Shown: in pieces, positions 17,044 to 26,966 of the stretch | Layout of the letters: every line of letters starts with the position of its first letter | Numbering within the stretch: the stretch's first letter is position 1 | NCBI GenBank assembly: GCA_023411795.1 | Contig: JAEYOK010000016.1 | Coordinates: forward strand, 222,313 to 286,312 | From: Bacillota bacterium | Lineage (GTDB): Bacteria; Bacillota; Clostridia; DSM-8532 | DNA: 64,000 nucleotides | Reading direction: 5' to 3' | Translations under genes and position numbers: made by a program | Notes under the pieces: model-generated | Told to the model about the DNA's origin: nothing | Databases searched by the model: none | Seen by the model: only the letters and a program-made list of their open reading frames with translations

Positions 17044-20000
17044 ATGGTAAGTACATACTTTCAAATTTCACTCGGTATTATTCCAGCAATAGCAGCATTT
17101 TTAATTCTATTATTCAGGCAAAAAAATCATAAAGCAAGAAACGTTGTTTTTTCATCTTTGCTTATCCTGATTTTTATAGCAGGTATTGCCGGAGGCATAG
17201 GCAATATTAAAAGAAAGTCGAATACAAAAAGGCTGTCGGCTGAAGACAGTGTAAAGGTGATTTATTCTCTAGCCAAATCAGGAGATATAGAGTATTCACT
17301 GGAAATTCTCAAAAGTGTAAGAGAAGATACAGTATATAATGATTCCATGGCATTATGCGCAGCAAGGCTTTATGCCATGAATGGCAGTTTTAAAGCCTCC
17401 AGAATATTATATGATAAAGCTATGAGGACATCAAAGGATAAAAAAATACAGGAAGAATACCAGGCTGTCGCAAAAGCTGCTGATGACCAAAATATAGATT
17501 ATGTCTTGCTTTCACATTTTGATACAGGTGAAACTCCATCTATGCAAGATTCTGAAAAAGCTGCCGATGGTGCATACGAGGCCGTTGACGAAGCCATCAC
17601 GCAGATAGTATCTAAAATCGAAGAACAGGGATATAAGCGGGCTGCAAAACTTATTTCTGATATTTCTGCTCAATATAACCGTTATATCGATTATGGAGAG
17701 CTGGATAAAGAAGAGGCTAAAAAGCAGATAAAGAAAATGGATAGCTTGGAAGAGGACTATCCGAAGCTTTTTGAGATGCCCCAGCTTCGTATTGCCCGTT
17801 TAAAACTGCAGATATTGTGTGAGGATTTTAAAGGCTTAGCTGAAGGCGTGAATAAAAGCTCTGATTATAATGAGCTTTTAATTGTATCTGAATTATATAT
17901 GAATTCTTACATAAAATCCTCATATTTTTCCGATGATTTTACGGAAGGATACGACGAAAAATGCTCTAAGGTAGCAGAGCAGCTTGAAAAGGTGTACGAT
18001 AAATTTTATTCGGGTGAGAGTAAGAATATCCGAAAGTCTGTAAAGAAGCAGATTGATATCCTGGAAGACTCTGCTAAAGATTCTGCAATATATAGGCTAG
18101 AGGAAGGGCTTCTTGATTACACCTATAGCGATAATGCCTATGACAGCACAAAGGTATTTCTCCAGCTTTCAAAAATAGCTAATTACACCGGAAATGATCA
18201 GTTATCGGAAAAATATATAAGCGCTTCGTTCAGCACGGTAAGCGATTGCAGAGATGATGATTTCACACAGCCAATGTATGAAATAATCGGTATTATTTCT
18301 GAAAAGGATGATCCTGAAAAAATTAAAAATGTTGCTGGTTATGTGGATAAAATCCTGACCAATACAACCACTATTAAGATGTCTGAAGATCACAAAAAAG
18401 AGAATCCTGAATCATCGTCGGAGAACGGAGAAGTAAAAAGTGAAGCAGTTAATAGTGACAGTTATGAAAAATATTTAACCGACTATGTAAGTAAAAAGAG
18501 AGCGTCAATTAATATCATCAATGTCGATACATCCGAGTTCTCAAAGGTAAGCGCATTAATTAATATTGATGATGATTTATCATATTCTCCCGAAAAGCTA
18601 AAGGAGCTCCTTTCGGTACAGGATTGCGGAACCGATATTGCCGATTTTTCAGTAGAAAAAATCGAATATGGAAAGGCTAACATTCTGCTGTGCTGTGATG
18701 TATCCGGTAGTATGCAAGGGACAGGAATAGAAAGCTTAAAAAATGCTATTGTTCTGTTTGTAGAGAACAGAGCAGAAATTGACAATATTGCCCTTATGAC
18801 CTTCAGCAATGGAATAGAGAATTATTATGACTTTGGTGTTTCTCCGGAAGAATTGCTCCAGGCGGCAGGCAATCTTTATGCTTCGGGTGGAACACAAATG
18901 TATGATGCAGTCATTGATTCAATCAATCGCTTTAATATTCGCCCCGGGGAGTTAAATTGTATTATTCTGCTTTCTGATGGAGAGGATAATACCCCCAGGT
19001 CTTCTTCGACCATATATTCTTATATTGGCGAGCCTTGCATGGAAAAGGGCATAACCTTATATTCCATAGGTCTGGGCAATTCGGTGGATTCAAAATACCT
19101 AAATGATTTCTCAAGCTCCACAGGTGGTAGTTTCCTTTATGTAAACGACTCCGAGTCCCTATATTCTTTTTATGAATACCTTCACAACCAGATTTTAAAC
19201 CAATACAGAATAACCTTTACCGCTGAGGATACATTAAGTGTTTCTCGCAATTTGAAAGTTGCCCTGTCAAATGATGAACTGACTTACGATATTATAAATT
19301 ATTCTCTGGAAAGTAAAAGCGATATACCTGCTATAGGTGATGGCGGCAATGAAACCAAAGTTGTGTACGTACTTGACAAATCCATTACCGGCTTGGATCC
19401 AAAGCTTATATTTAAAAGCGATTATGATTACGAGATCTCTCTTTTGGGGAGCGGATTTGAGGCAGATGATGCAATTGGTATTGAGCTAAAGGGAAACCTT
19501 AACTATGGTAAGGATAAGATTAACTGTGAATTTGTCGATGCCGGCAAGATTAAAGTGGTTATTCCTGCAGGTATAGCATGCGGTACATATGATGTTCATG
19601 TGACGGTGAACGGAAAAAAAGCTATTCTGGATAACGGACTTACTGTAGCGACACAGGGAAGTGAAAAAACCACAAAGTTCGGCCCTTACGTATTTACATC
19701 ATACAGCAAGGTAGAGGACAGGAACATAACAACCCTATCTGGCTATGTTACTCTAAACGGTTGGTTACACTTTAATGACAAAGTAATACTTACCGGAGAT
19801 TTGGAATCGGACAAAATACAAATGACTGATAGTAATGGTGGACACATCAAGTATTACCCTGGAACAAGTGAAGGACTGGCATCATATTTAGCAAAAAAGA
19901 ACAGGGTTGTTGACCTGCCACCGCTGGGAATGTTGAATTTGTATAATGACCCATCTAATAAACCTACCAGTGATGAATACAGGGTAGATGCAGCTGTTAT

Positions 20001-21114
20001 ACCGATAGTATACTTCACGGATGCCTTTAAATTCAATACGCCAGGCTTTATGCTATATCCGGACCGTATTGTGTTGGATGTCAATAAATTCAATACAGCA
20101 TTTCCGTTCCAGGATAAGTTACTAAAGTCCGACAATACTAAAAAAGCTTTTTCTTTTGAAGTAAAATTCAAATGCTTATTAACCTCAAAAAACATAGGAA
20201 TTAATATGGAATATAAATCAAAAAGTGATACCAAAAATTATAGACAAATTAATTTTGGAGCTATGCCCATGTATTTTTCTCCAAACAGCTTTGAAATAAA
20301 ATTAAATACTATAAAAAATGAGTATTACATTAAATACACTACCAAAATACTGTTCATTGATGCTGAAGGCTTAGGATTCTCACTTAAGTGGGATGGAAAC
20401 CTTGTTCCTAAAGAAGTTAGATTATACGCGGATTTTGATTTAAAAACCACTATAAGTGGTGTACCTATTACCTTTAGCGATTTTATGCTGGGTCTTACAA
20501 ACATAGATATAAGTAAAAATATATTACACTGGCAGTTTGAAGGCAGTATGGATGTAAGTGCCGCCAAGGTCAGTTCCGTATTACCAAAATTGGAGAAATG
20601 GATAGGTGATGTAAGCGTTTTTAAGCTGGATAACGCCAAGCTTGCATTTAGCCTGGGTAAGAAATATATTAGCGTTTCAACAGATGCCAAATTGTTTAGC
20701 AAAATAACCCTGGCAAAAATATTGATTGAGGCAGGTAATTTTAAATATACGAACCTTTTACTCAATATGGACAACGAAGAGGTGAAAGGATTGCATGCTG
20801 ACTTAAAGCTTGGCATCATGTGGGAGTCCAACAATTGCGACATTGATCTATCAGGAAGAACGGATCTGTCAGTGACAAACAAATTGTTAGGTATTACCGT
20901 ATCAGGTGAATGCGATTTGGATATAAAATGGTGGGCGTTTAAAAAGAGCTTTTACTCTAAGGCTGATGCATTAATAGGTGTTTACAAGAATCACAGCGAC
21001 GAGACTTCGTTTGTAGTTAAAGCACGGGAAGTTGAAAGCTCAAAAAAGCCAAAAGAAATCTATATAGTATGGACTAAGGGAAGCGGCCTGGATTATGGTA
21101 CTAAAACATTCTAA
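17044..21114 (+). CDS. Giant membrane-anchored VWA-domain protein
   Basis: The 1,356-residue protein starts at ATG 17044 behind GGGGG; a TTG 18 bases earlier is possible. Two hydrophobic stretches near the N-terminus (about 4-25 and 33-52) should anchor it. Residues 60-440 are charged and helical with TPR-like sections. A von Willebrand A domain occupies about 545-715 with a complete metal site (DVSGSM at 552, GGTQMYD, LLSDGEDN). Next comes an IPT/TIG-like beta domain (about 775-865, GSGFEADDAIGIELKG) and about 470 residues of beta-rich sequence with amphipathic repeats of unknown type. A metal-bound VWA domain usually means protein or ligand adhesion. It heads an operon with two more envelope proteins. 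I recognise no named family for the whole. Confidence 0.85.
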   Translation: MVSTYFQISLGIIPAIAAFLILLFRQKNHKARNVVFSSLLILIFIAGIAGGIGNIKRKSNTKRLSAEDSVKVIYSLAKSGDIEYSLEILKSVREDTVYNDSMALCAARLYAMNGSFKASRILYDKAMRTSKDKKIQEEYQAVAKAADDQNIDYVLLSHFDTGETPSMQDSEKAADGAYEAVDEAITQIVSKIEEQGYKRAAKLISDISAQYNRYIDYGELDKEEAKKQIKKMDSLEEDYPKLFEMPQLRIARLKLQILCEDFKGLAEGVNKSSDYNELLIVSELYMNSYIKSSYFSDDFTEGYDEKCSKVAEQLEKVYDKFYSGESKNIRKSVKKQIDILEDSAKDSAIYRLEEGLLDYTYSDNAYDSTKVFLQLSKIANYTGNDQLSEKYISASFSTVSDCRDDDFTQPMYEIIGIISEKDDPEKIKNVAGYVDKILTNTTTIKMSEDHKKENPESSSENGEVKSEAVNSDSYEKYLTDYVSKKRASINIINVDTSEFSKVSALINIDDDLSYSPEKLKELLSVQDCGTDIADFSVEKIEYGKANILLCCDVSGSMQGTGIESLKNAIVLFVENRAEIDNIALMTFSNGIENYYDFGVSPEELLQAAGNLYASGGTQMYDAVIDSINRFNIRPGELNCIILLSDGEDNTPRSSSTIYSYIGEPCMEKGITLYSIGLGNSVDSKYLNDFSSSTGGSFLYVNDSESLYSFYEYLHNQILNQYRITFTAEDTLSVSRNLKVALSNDELTYDIINYSLESKSDIPAIGDGGNETKVVYVLDKSITGLDPKLIFKSDYDYEISLLGSGFEADDAIGIELKGNLNYGKDKINCEFVDAGKIKVVIPAGIACGTYDVHVTVNGKKAILDNGLTVATQGSEKTTKFGPYVFTSYSKVEDRNITTLSGYVTLNGWLHFNDKVILTGDLESDKIQMTDSNGGHIKYYPGTSEGLASYLAKKNRVVDLPPLGMLNLYNDPSNKPTSDEYRVDAAVIPIVYFTDAFKFNTPGFMLYPDRIVLDVNKFNTAFPFQDKLLKSDNTKKAFSFEVKFKCLLTSKNIGINMEYKSKSDTKNYRQINFGAMPMYFSPNSFEIKLNTIKNEYYIKYTTKILFIDAEGLGFSLKWDGNLVPKEVRLYADFDLKTTISGVPITFSDFMLGLTNIDISKNILHWQFEGSMDVSAAKVSSVLPKLEKWIGDVSVFKLDNAKLAFSLGKKYISVSTDAKLFSKITLAKILIEAGNFKYTNLLLNMDNEEVKGLHADLKLGIMWESNNCDIDLSGRTDLSVTNKLLGITVSGECDLDIKWWAFKKSFYSKADALIGVYKNHSDETSFVVKAREVESSKKPKEIYIVWTKGSGLDYGTKTF

Positions 21115-21223
21115 CTTAATTAAGGCGTTCCCCGCCTCTATAGGCTGGTATCACTTATTTATGTTCAATGACGGCAAAGCCTCTTATTGAAATTGGGCTT
21201 TCTAGGATAGGGAGGATTTTATT

Positions 21224-23137
21224 ATGGGCTTATTAAGATGTGGAAAGAGATTATTAGCTCTATTAATTATTATGACAGTTTTTCTTTTTGCTGCTTCGGT
21301 TATGGCGACGGCCGAGCTTAAGAGCGATGTTTTATTTACAATCAGCGAAACCAGGAATATGGCAATCACTGTTTCATATAGTACCGAGGTTCCTGTTATC
21401 AGCTTTATTGCTCCAAACGGCGAGAAGTTCTATGACGGGGCACCCGGCAATAAAATGTCGGTGGAATACATAGAGGGAGTTATATACTACCAAATTCCAA
21501 ACGCAATGCCCGGGGAATGGCTTATTGAATATGATAAACTTTCAAACCAGACCATTGAAGTAACTTATGCCCCTTATGCCGAAGCAGTTATAATAGAGAA
21601 CTTAATAATTGAATCTATAATAGATGATACTGCAAATATAAGCTTTGATGTTTCGTATGTTGACAATTCAGAATTCGATTATATTGTTTCGGCTGCTATA
21701 ACTGATGAAGATTTAACTGTAATAGGGCAGAAGGAATTAATGCGAGGTTCCGGGACTTCGAATAAAACCACATCAGGAAGAATCCCGCTTTCAACACTTT
21801 CCAGCTACGATAACTATCATCTGAAGCTTGAAGTTTACCTTAGTTCGGGGGGAATTGAAACATTTGATACGGTGGTAACGGAAGAAAGCTTCTCTTTCGA
21901 TAATCACTGGACATTAAACGGTATAAAGGATTTTTATGCTGAGATAAACTTAAGCGAAGGCTCGCTGCTGGTAGACTGGAGCAGTGAATATATTTATAAT
22001 AGCCAGGAGTATATTGTAGCGGTTTATAGTTCTGAAAATATGGAAGAACCGATGTATTATTCTGCATATGACTCTGAATTTAAAAACACCGAGGTTCTGA
22101 TCGACACATCAGTGGAGTTCATCCGTGTTGAGGTATTTTACCGTAAAAACGATATCACATCAAAAGCCACCGCAAAGGATATATATTTTAATACGGGTAC
22201 TTCAATATCTATCTCAACCCCAGAAGAAACGAACGCAGTTCAAGCTGTGATTAATTATGAGTCCGCGAAAAGCATGCCTATTGTTGTTACTGTGAATGGA
22301 AACTCTGAGACAGTAAATATTTCAGGCAAGGGATATTTTTCTGTTGGTATAGAAGAGTTTACCAACGAAGTACAGGTTTCATATAGTCCGGTTCAAAATG
22401 TGTGTTTTGTGATTAAGGCTGAAATATACTCTGACAGAATACCGCCAACACTGCTGTTATATGAGAATACTTCCACTATTACAACAACAGGGCCGAGCTA
22501 TGCTCTCGCAGGGGAGACAGAGCCGGGTTGCACCCTTTTGATAAATGAGCAAGCTATTGCAGTTAATGAAGATGGTACTTTCCTTCATGATTTAAAGCTT
22601 TCTGGAGGAGATAATATTTTTACTGTTATAGCCACCGATATTGCCGGAAACTCAGCGATGCAGACAATTAACATCAGAAAATCCGGCTCGATATCTAAAG
22701 ACAAAAGCAATTTTACTCTAAAAAGCTTTCTGCCCCTTATAATAACCTTTGGTTTTAGCATAATACTGATAATCTGTGTTTTGCTTTTTTCGGGAACATA
22801 TGCTAGGAAAGTGTCTGAGGGTAGGCTTAAGGCAGTTCTATCTGTGGTTCGGAATACTTTTGCTGTAATCACACCCATTGCATTTGGTTCTGTAATTATA
22901 ATGTTTTTCCTCAGGCGAAGCGCAAATAAAGTTATTAATTCAGCCGAATATTATAATCTGGTGCAGGAATCTGTCCGGGAAGCATATGAAGCGATTAACA
23001 CATATGAAAGGATCAGTAATCTTTTTTTCATCTCATGCATTATATTTGGAGCGAGTCTGCTAATAACAATACTGCTGTCCTGGGTTATTAAATCTAAGCT
23101 GGGCAACAAAAAAAGTACTGTTGAGGCAGAAAATTAA
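21224..23137 (+). CDS. Secreted/membrane Ig-like domain protein, partner of the VWA protein
   Basis: The 637-residue protein has a signal peptide (hydrophobic 10-28, cleavage near VMATA) and a long beta-rich extracellular part. A bacterial Ig-like unit lies near residues 420-490 (AGETEPGCTLLINEQ to TVIATDIAGNS), a type common in cell-surface proteins of Firmicutes. Three membrane spans follow at about 500-525, 545-563 and 600-620, so the body is outside and the tail is embedded. The start at ATG 21224 has GGGAGGA upstream. It lies 109 bases after the VWA gene and 11 bases before the next gene. Function unknown; a surface complex with the VWA protein is likely from order and topology. Confidence 0.78.
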   Translation: MGLLRCGKRLLALLIIMTVFLFAASVMATAELKSDVLFTISETRNMAITVSYSTEVPVISFIAPNGEKFYDGAPGNKMSVEYIEGVIYYQIPNAMPGEWLIEYDKLSNQTIEVTYAPYAEAVIIENLIIESIIDDTANISFDVSYVDNSEFDYIVSAAITDEDLTVIGQKELMRGSGTSNKTTSGRIPLSTLSSYDNYHLKLEVYLSSGGIETFDTVVTEESFSFDNHWTLNGIKDFYAEINLSEGSLLVDWSSEYIYNSQEYIVAVYSSENMEEPMYYSAYDSEFKNTEVLIDTSVEFIRVEVFYRKNDITSKATAKDIYFNTGTSISISTPEETNAVQAVINYESAKSMPIVVTVNGNSETVNISGKGYFSVGIEEFTNEVQVSYSPVQNVCFVIKAEIYSDRIPPTLLLYENTSTITTTGPSYALAGETEPGCTLLINEQAIAVNEDGTFLHDLKLSGGDNIFTVIATDIAGNSAMQTINIRKSGSISKDKSNFTLKSFLPLIITFGFSIILIICVLLFSGTYARKVSEGRLKAVLSVVRNTFAVITPIAFGSVIIMFFLRRSANKVINSAEYYNLVQESVREAYEAINTYERISNLFFISCIIFGASLLITILLSWVIKSKLGNKKSTVEAEN

Positions 23138-23148
23138 AGGAGTATCGC

Positions 23149-23841
23149 ATGATTAACAATATACTTCCCATCAGGATGGAAGCTGCCTGTATGGATAATC
23201 AGGCTATTGAGTATAAGAACAATGCCATATTGATGCTTAAAAAGCGGGGGATGTTTTTACTCGCGATGCTTGCCGTCAACAGCGTTGTATCACTATTACC
23301 ATCATTATTTCCTGATGCAAAGGGTGTATTTGATGTTATTGTTAAGATAAGTGGAATATTGTTTCTGGTATATTTTGTGAGGGCGGGTTTCGCTTTAGCT
23401 ATGATTTTTATTACTAGAACAAAAAACTACATCGGTGGCTATATAGAGGTTTACAATGACCACATATTAATAAAACAAAAGGCGTGCTATGTTAACAGCG
23501 ATAAATGGGAGACCGGGGAAATATGGTATGAAGATTTAATTAAAATGTGGAATTCAACAGGAAAATCTAATGAAAAGATATATGATTATTATATACAGCA
23601 TGACAGAACAAGGTATGTGGATGAGATATGGTTTAAGTTTAAAGAAGCAGGTAAATCCAGGGCTGATATGGCAATAGCCTCAAAGGGAAATGTTTTCGCC
23701 CTGCATTTTGGGGGCTATAACAAGGAAGAAATTCTTAACCTGGGGAAAACTATTTACTCTCTGGCACTTTATTACAACAAGGATTTAAAATATGAGGAAG
23801 AACCTATAATTTATAAACGCATCATAAGATCAATCCGCTGA
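23149..23841 (+). CDS. Small two-span membrane protein with PH-like cytoplasmic domain
   Basis: The 230-residue protein starts at ATG 23149 behind AAAGGAG. After a short head come two hydrophobic spans (about 32-50 and 60-85), then a soluble region of about 140 residues with GGYIEVYNDHILIKQKACYV, which has the strand pattern of bacterial PH-like (YcxB-type) domains. I give that as resemblance only. It ends the VWA operon, followed directly by a strong terminator. The operon is thus one giant VWA surface protein, one Ig-like membrane protein and this small membrane protein. Confidence 0.7.
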   Translation: MINNILPIRMEAACMDNQAIEYKNNAILMLKKRGMFLLAMLAVNSVVSLLPSLFPDAKGVFDVIVKISGILFLVYFVRAGFALAMIFITRTKNYIGGYIEVYNDHILIKQKACYVNSDKWETGEIWYEDLIKMWNSTGKSNEKIYDYYIQHDRTRYVDEIWFKFKEAGKSRADMAIASKGNVFALHFGGYNKEEILNLGKTIYSLALYYNKDLKYEEEPIIYKRIIRSIR

Positions 23842-23860
23842 AATTTCTACCACACCGGAC

Positions 23861-23889
23861 GCACCTTTTACTTTAAAGGTGCTTTTTTT
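23861..23889 (+). terminator. Terminator of the VWA operon
   Basis: GCACCTTT (23861-23868) pairs with AAAGGTGC (23875-23882) and is followed by seven T. It lies 20 bases past the last stop codon of the operon. Confidence 0.88.
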
Positions 23890-24049
23890 AATTCATCGAT
23901 GCAATTAAGGAGCTGGCCGGGACAATATTTGAAGTGAGACATTATTTTTTTATAATGCTAAAGTATCTTAATTATATTTTTCCTTGTTTAGGTAATAATA
24001 AGAAACTAATATATGATCAAAAATGTACAATTATAATGATGGGTGGATT

Positions 24050-25570
24050 ATGAAAAAGAATAAAACGGAGCAAAGCCCTAAAAATGAGAGCATTAATTCA
24101 AAAAAAGAACTTAAGAAATCCCTTGAAGATAATGTTAAACTTTTCAAGGAGTTCTTTCAAGGGGACGTTACGTTTACTACAAGATTTTTTGCTAATCAGG
24201 AGCAGGAAAAACCGAAATTTTGCATTTTATATATTGATGGTATGGTTGATGTGGAAGTTGCAAACAGAACAATTATTCAGCCTATAGTTCAAAGCACTTT
24301 GTCCAAGAAATTTGAAGGGAATTTAGACGCGATTTTAGAGCAGGTTGTGCTATCTAATAATGCTGAAAAACTTTGCGATATAGATGAGCTTATAGTAAGG
24401 ATTGTACGCGGTGAAAGCGTATTATTAATGGAAAAAAGTAATGAAGCTCTTGTTATAGACACTAAGGGATGGAAATCAAGAGCGATAACAGAGCCTGAAA
24501 ATGAAAAAGTTCAAAGAGGTCCCAGAGAAGGCTTTGTTGAACCGTTTCTTATAAACCTATCCATGATACGAAGAAAGCTTGCAACTCCTGATTTAAAAAT
24601 AGAAAACATGATTATAGGCGTGCGAACAAAAACAAATATATGTATCTGCTATTTAGAGAATATAGTAAACAAACAGATTCTTAATGAATTACTTAAAAGG
24701 TTAGGTAAGATTAGCTATGATGGCTTTCTTGGCTCGGGTCAGATAGCTGAACTTATAGAGGACTCACCTTATTCACTCTTTGATAAAATAGGGGGCACTG
24801 AAAGACCTGATTTTGCAGTTGAGCAAATGCTTGAAGGGCGTATAATTGTTGTGGTGGACGGAACTCCTTCAGTACTTATCGTACCTTTTTTATTTGATGA
24901 TTATTTCAAAGCCAATGATGATTATTATATTAATTTTTATTATACATCTATTGGCAGAATACTTAGATTTCTAAGTTTTATAATAACGATTTTGCTGCCC
25001 GCATTGTATGTGGCTATTTTAACATTTCATCAGGAGATGATTCCATCTCCTTTGCTGTTTAGCTTATCCGCAGCAAGAGAAGGAATACCTTTTCCGACAA
25101 TCGTAGAAACTCTGGGTCTGCTTATTGTTTTTGAAATTCTGAGAGAAGCGGGAATGAGAGCTGGTGTACAATTGATACAATCCCTCAGTATTTTAGGCGC
25201 ACTTGTTTTAGGCACTGCTGCAGTTGATGCTAGAATTGTGAGTGCTTCAGTAATTATTATTGTAGCACTAACGGGTTTAACAGGTCTGATGATAGTAAAA
25301 ATAAAAGGACCTGCTATAATACTAAGATTTATTATGGTACTGCTTGCCGGTTTTATGGGCCTTTACGGAATAGTTTTTGGTATTTTAGGTACAGTTCTTC
25401 ATCTTTGTTCATTAAGATCCTTTGGTATACCTTACCTATTAAATTTCAACTCTTTAAAATCAGAAATGTTCAATAACGTCCTTGTCAGGCCTCCACTATG
25501 GAAAATAAGTAAGCGACCTGTATTGATATCAGGAAAAAATAAGATTAAAAAGGGTAAGAGTAGTAATTAA
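24050..25570 (+). CDS. Spore germinant receptor A subunit (GerAA family)
   Basis: I start at ATG 24050 (506 residues), with GGGTGG just upstream; an ATG at 24023 in the same frame is possible. The N-terminal half is soluble, with FCILYIDGMVD, RGPREGFVEPFLINLSMIRRKL and SPYSLFDKIGGTERPDF, all highly typical of GerAA. About five membrane spans follow (roughly 300-470), with LFSLSAAREGIPFPT. In the inner membrane of the spore, A subunits join B and C subunits to sense nutrients and start germination. This is the first gene of the operon. The germinant cannot be told from the sequence. I saw no clear sigma-G promoter upstream. Confidence 0.93.
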   Translation: MKKNKTEQSPKNESINSKKELKKSLEDNVKLFKEFFQGDVTFTTRFFANQEQEKPKFCILYIDGMVDVEVANRTIIQPIVQSTLSKKFEGNLDAILEQVVLSNNAEKLCDIDELIVRIVRGESVLLMEKSNEALVIDTKGWKSRAITEPENEKVQRGPREGFVEPFLINLSMIRRKLATPDLKIENMIIGVRTKTNICICYLENIVNKQILNELLKRLGKISYDGFLGSGQIAELIEDSPYSLFDKIGGTERPDFAVEQMLEGRIIVVVDGTPSVLIVPFLFDDYFKANDDYYINFYYTSIGRILRFLSFIITILLPALYVAILTFHQEMIPSPLLFSLSAAREGIPFPTIVETLGLLIVFEILREAGMRAGVQLIQSLSILGALVLGTAAVDARIVSASVIIIVALTGLTGLMIVKIKGPAIILRFIMVLLAGFMGLYGIVFGILGTVLHLCSLRSFGIPYLLNFNSLKSEMFNNVLVRPPLWKISKRPVLISGKNKIKKGKSSN

Positions 25571-25571
25571 A

Positions 25572-26723
25572 ATGAAAAAGACTATTTTATTATTATATGT
25601 TTTTATACTACTACCGGGCCTAACCGCATGCTGGAATTATAGAGAGGTCGAGAGACTAACCATTGTGGAAGGTTTTGCTATCGATAAAGCTGAGAATGGT
25701 AATTATTTATTAACTTTTGAAGTTGTTGATTTTCAAGGAGCTACAGAAGGGCATAGTATTAAGCCAGTTTTGATTAAATCAGAGGGCGAGTCCATAATAA
25801 GTGCCATCCGGAATACTATAAACAAAAATTTCCCTAAATTATATTTCGGGCATACAACTATACTAATTTTAAGCCAAGAGGTTGCTAAAGATGGGGTTTT
25901 AAAAGTAATAGATTTTATATTTAGAGATGTCGAACCCAGATTGAACATAGATATTCTTATTTCTAAAGATGAAAAGGCAGGAGAAATATTGAGCGCCAAA
26001 GCCCTGACCTCAGAGCTCCTGTCATTAGAAATAACAAATATATTGGAAGAGGAAAAACACCTTTCCAAAGCGTTATCTATTCCGGCATATGAGTTTATAA
26101 ATGCATTAGCCGGAGAAGGTGTTTCGGCTGTTATGACCTCTGTTTGCACAGAAACAAATAATGAGGAAAAAGTCGTAAGGCTATGCGGCACAGCCATTTT
26201 TAAGGAGGATAAGCTACAGGGCTTCATTGATGATAATGATACATTTGTATTAAGCTTTATAAGGGATGAGGTGAAGGGTGGGGTTATAGTAGCGAATGTT
26301 GGCTCGGAGATTGAAGAAGAAAAAATATCAATGGAGATATTAACAAGCGATACGAAGATAGAACCATCATTTATTGATGATAAATTATCAATTAAGGTAA
26401 GTATTGATACCAAGGTAGCTCTTATTGAGCATGATGCAACAAAAGGAAACTATATCGATGAAAAGGGAAGGGCAATATTAAAGAAAATTACTGAGGAGCA
26501 ATTAAAGAATAGAATTGAAAGCATGATTAAAAAAATACAAGAAGAGTTTGGTGTAGACATTTTCGGGTTTGGTAACCGGTTTTACTCTGATCTTCCAAAG
26601 GTCTGGAAGGAAAAGGGGGAAAACTGGGAACAGCTTTTTAAAGATTTAGATGTAACAGTAGAAACTAATATTGACATCAAACATACAGGGCTTTTATCAA
26701 AACCTATTAAGATAGGAGACTAA
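25572..26723 (+). CDS. Spore germinant receptor C subunit lipoprotein (GerAC family)
   Basis: The 383-residue protein begins one base after the A-subunit stop. Its lipoprotein signal ends in GLTAC (cysteine about residue 20), followed by WNYREVERLTIVEGFAID, the standard GerAC opening. PVLIKSEGESIISAIRN, FGHTTILILSQEVAKDG and the C-terminal WKEKGENWEQLF segment also fit. C subunits are lipid-anchored outside the inner spore membrane and are needed for receptor function. A weak ribosome site and the one-base gap suggest translational coupling. Confidence 0.93.
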   Translation: MKKTILLLYVFILLPGLTACWNYREVERLTIVEGFAIDKAENGNYLLTFEVVDFQGATEGHSIKPVLIKSEGESIISAIRNTINKNFPKLYFGHTTILILSQEVAKDGVLKVIDFIFRDVEPRLNIDILISKDEKAGEILSAKALTSELLSLEITNILEEEKHLSKALSIPAYEFINALAGEGVSAVMTSVCTETNNEEKVVRLCGTAIFKEDKLQGFIDDNDTFVLSFIRDEVKGGVIVANVGSEIEEEKISMEILTSDTKIEPSFIDDKLSIKVSIDTKVALIEHDATKGNYIDEKGRAILKKITEEQLKNRIESMIKKIQEEFGVDIFGFGNRFYSDLPKVWKEKGENWEQLFKDLDVTVETNIDIKHTGLLSKPIKIGD

Positions 26724-26727
26724 AATT

Positions 26728-26946
26728 GTGATTTATACTTTGAGCGTAGTAATTCTTGTCTTTGTATTTGTAATAATTGATGTAGTACCAAAGTATAAAA
26801 AGAAAGAATGGGTGAGCTTTTTTCTATGCGTAAGTCTTCTTGTGATTTCTATAACAATTGCTGTGCTCATGGATTTAAATGTTGAAATACCCAGCCCGTC
26901 AGAGCCAATAAAAAAAGTAGTAAAACTTATTTTTGGGCTAGACTGA
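26728..26946 (+). CDS. Small two-span membrane protein, probable germinant receptor D subunit
   Basis: The 72-residue protein starts at GTG 26728, four bases after the C-subunit stop. Two hydrophobic spans (about 2-20 and 31-50) flank a basic loop (PKYKKKEW), with a short acidic tail. Small two-span proteins of about this size are encoded in many ger operons and have been called D subunits that modulate receptor activity. Size, topology and place between C and B fit that group. Similarity at sequence level cannot be checked here. Confidence 0.72.
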   Translation: MIYTLSVVILVFVFVIIDVVPKYKKKEWVSFFLCVSLLVISITIAVLMDLNVEIPSPSEPIKKVVKLIFGLD

Positions 26947-26966
26947 ACCGTAAAGGGAGTATTAAA

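Noticed and set aside
25733..26413. Long minus-strand open frame in the GerC-like gene
   Set aside because: It is a shadow of the germination gene, with no start signal or recognisable domain.
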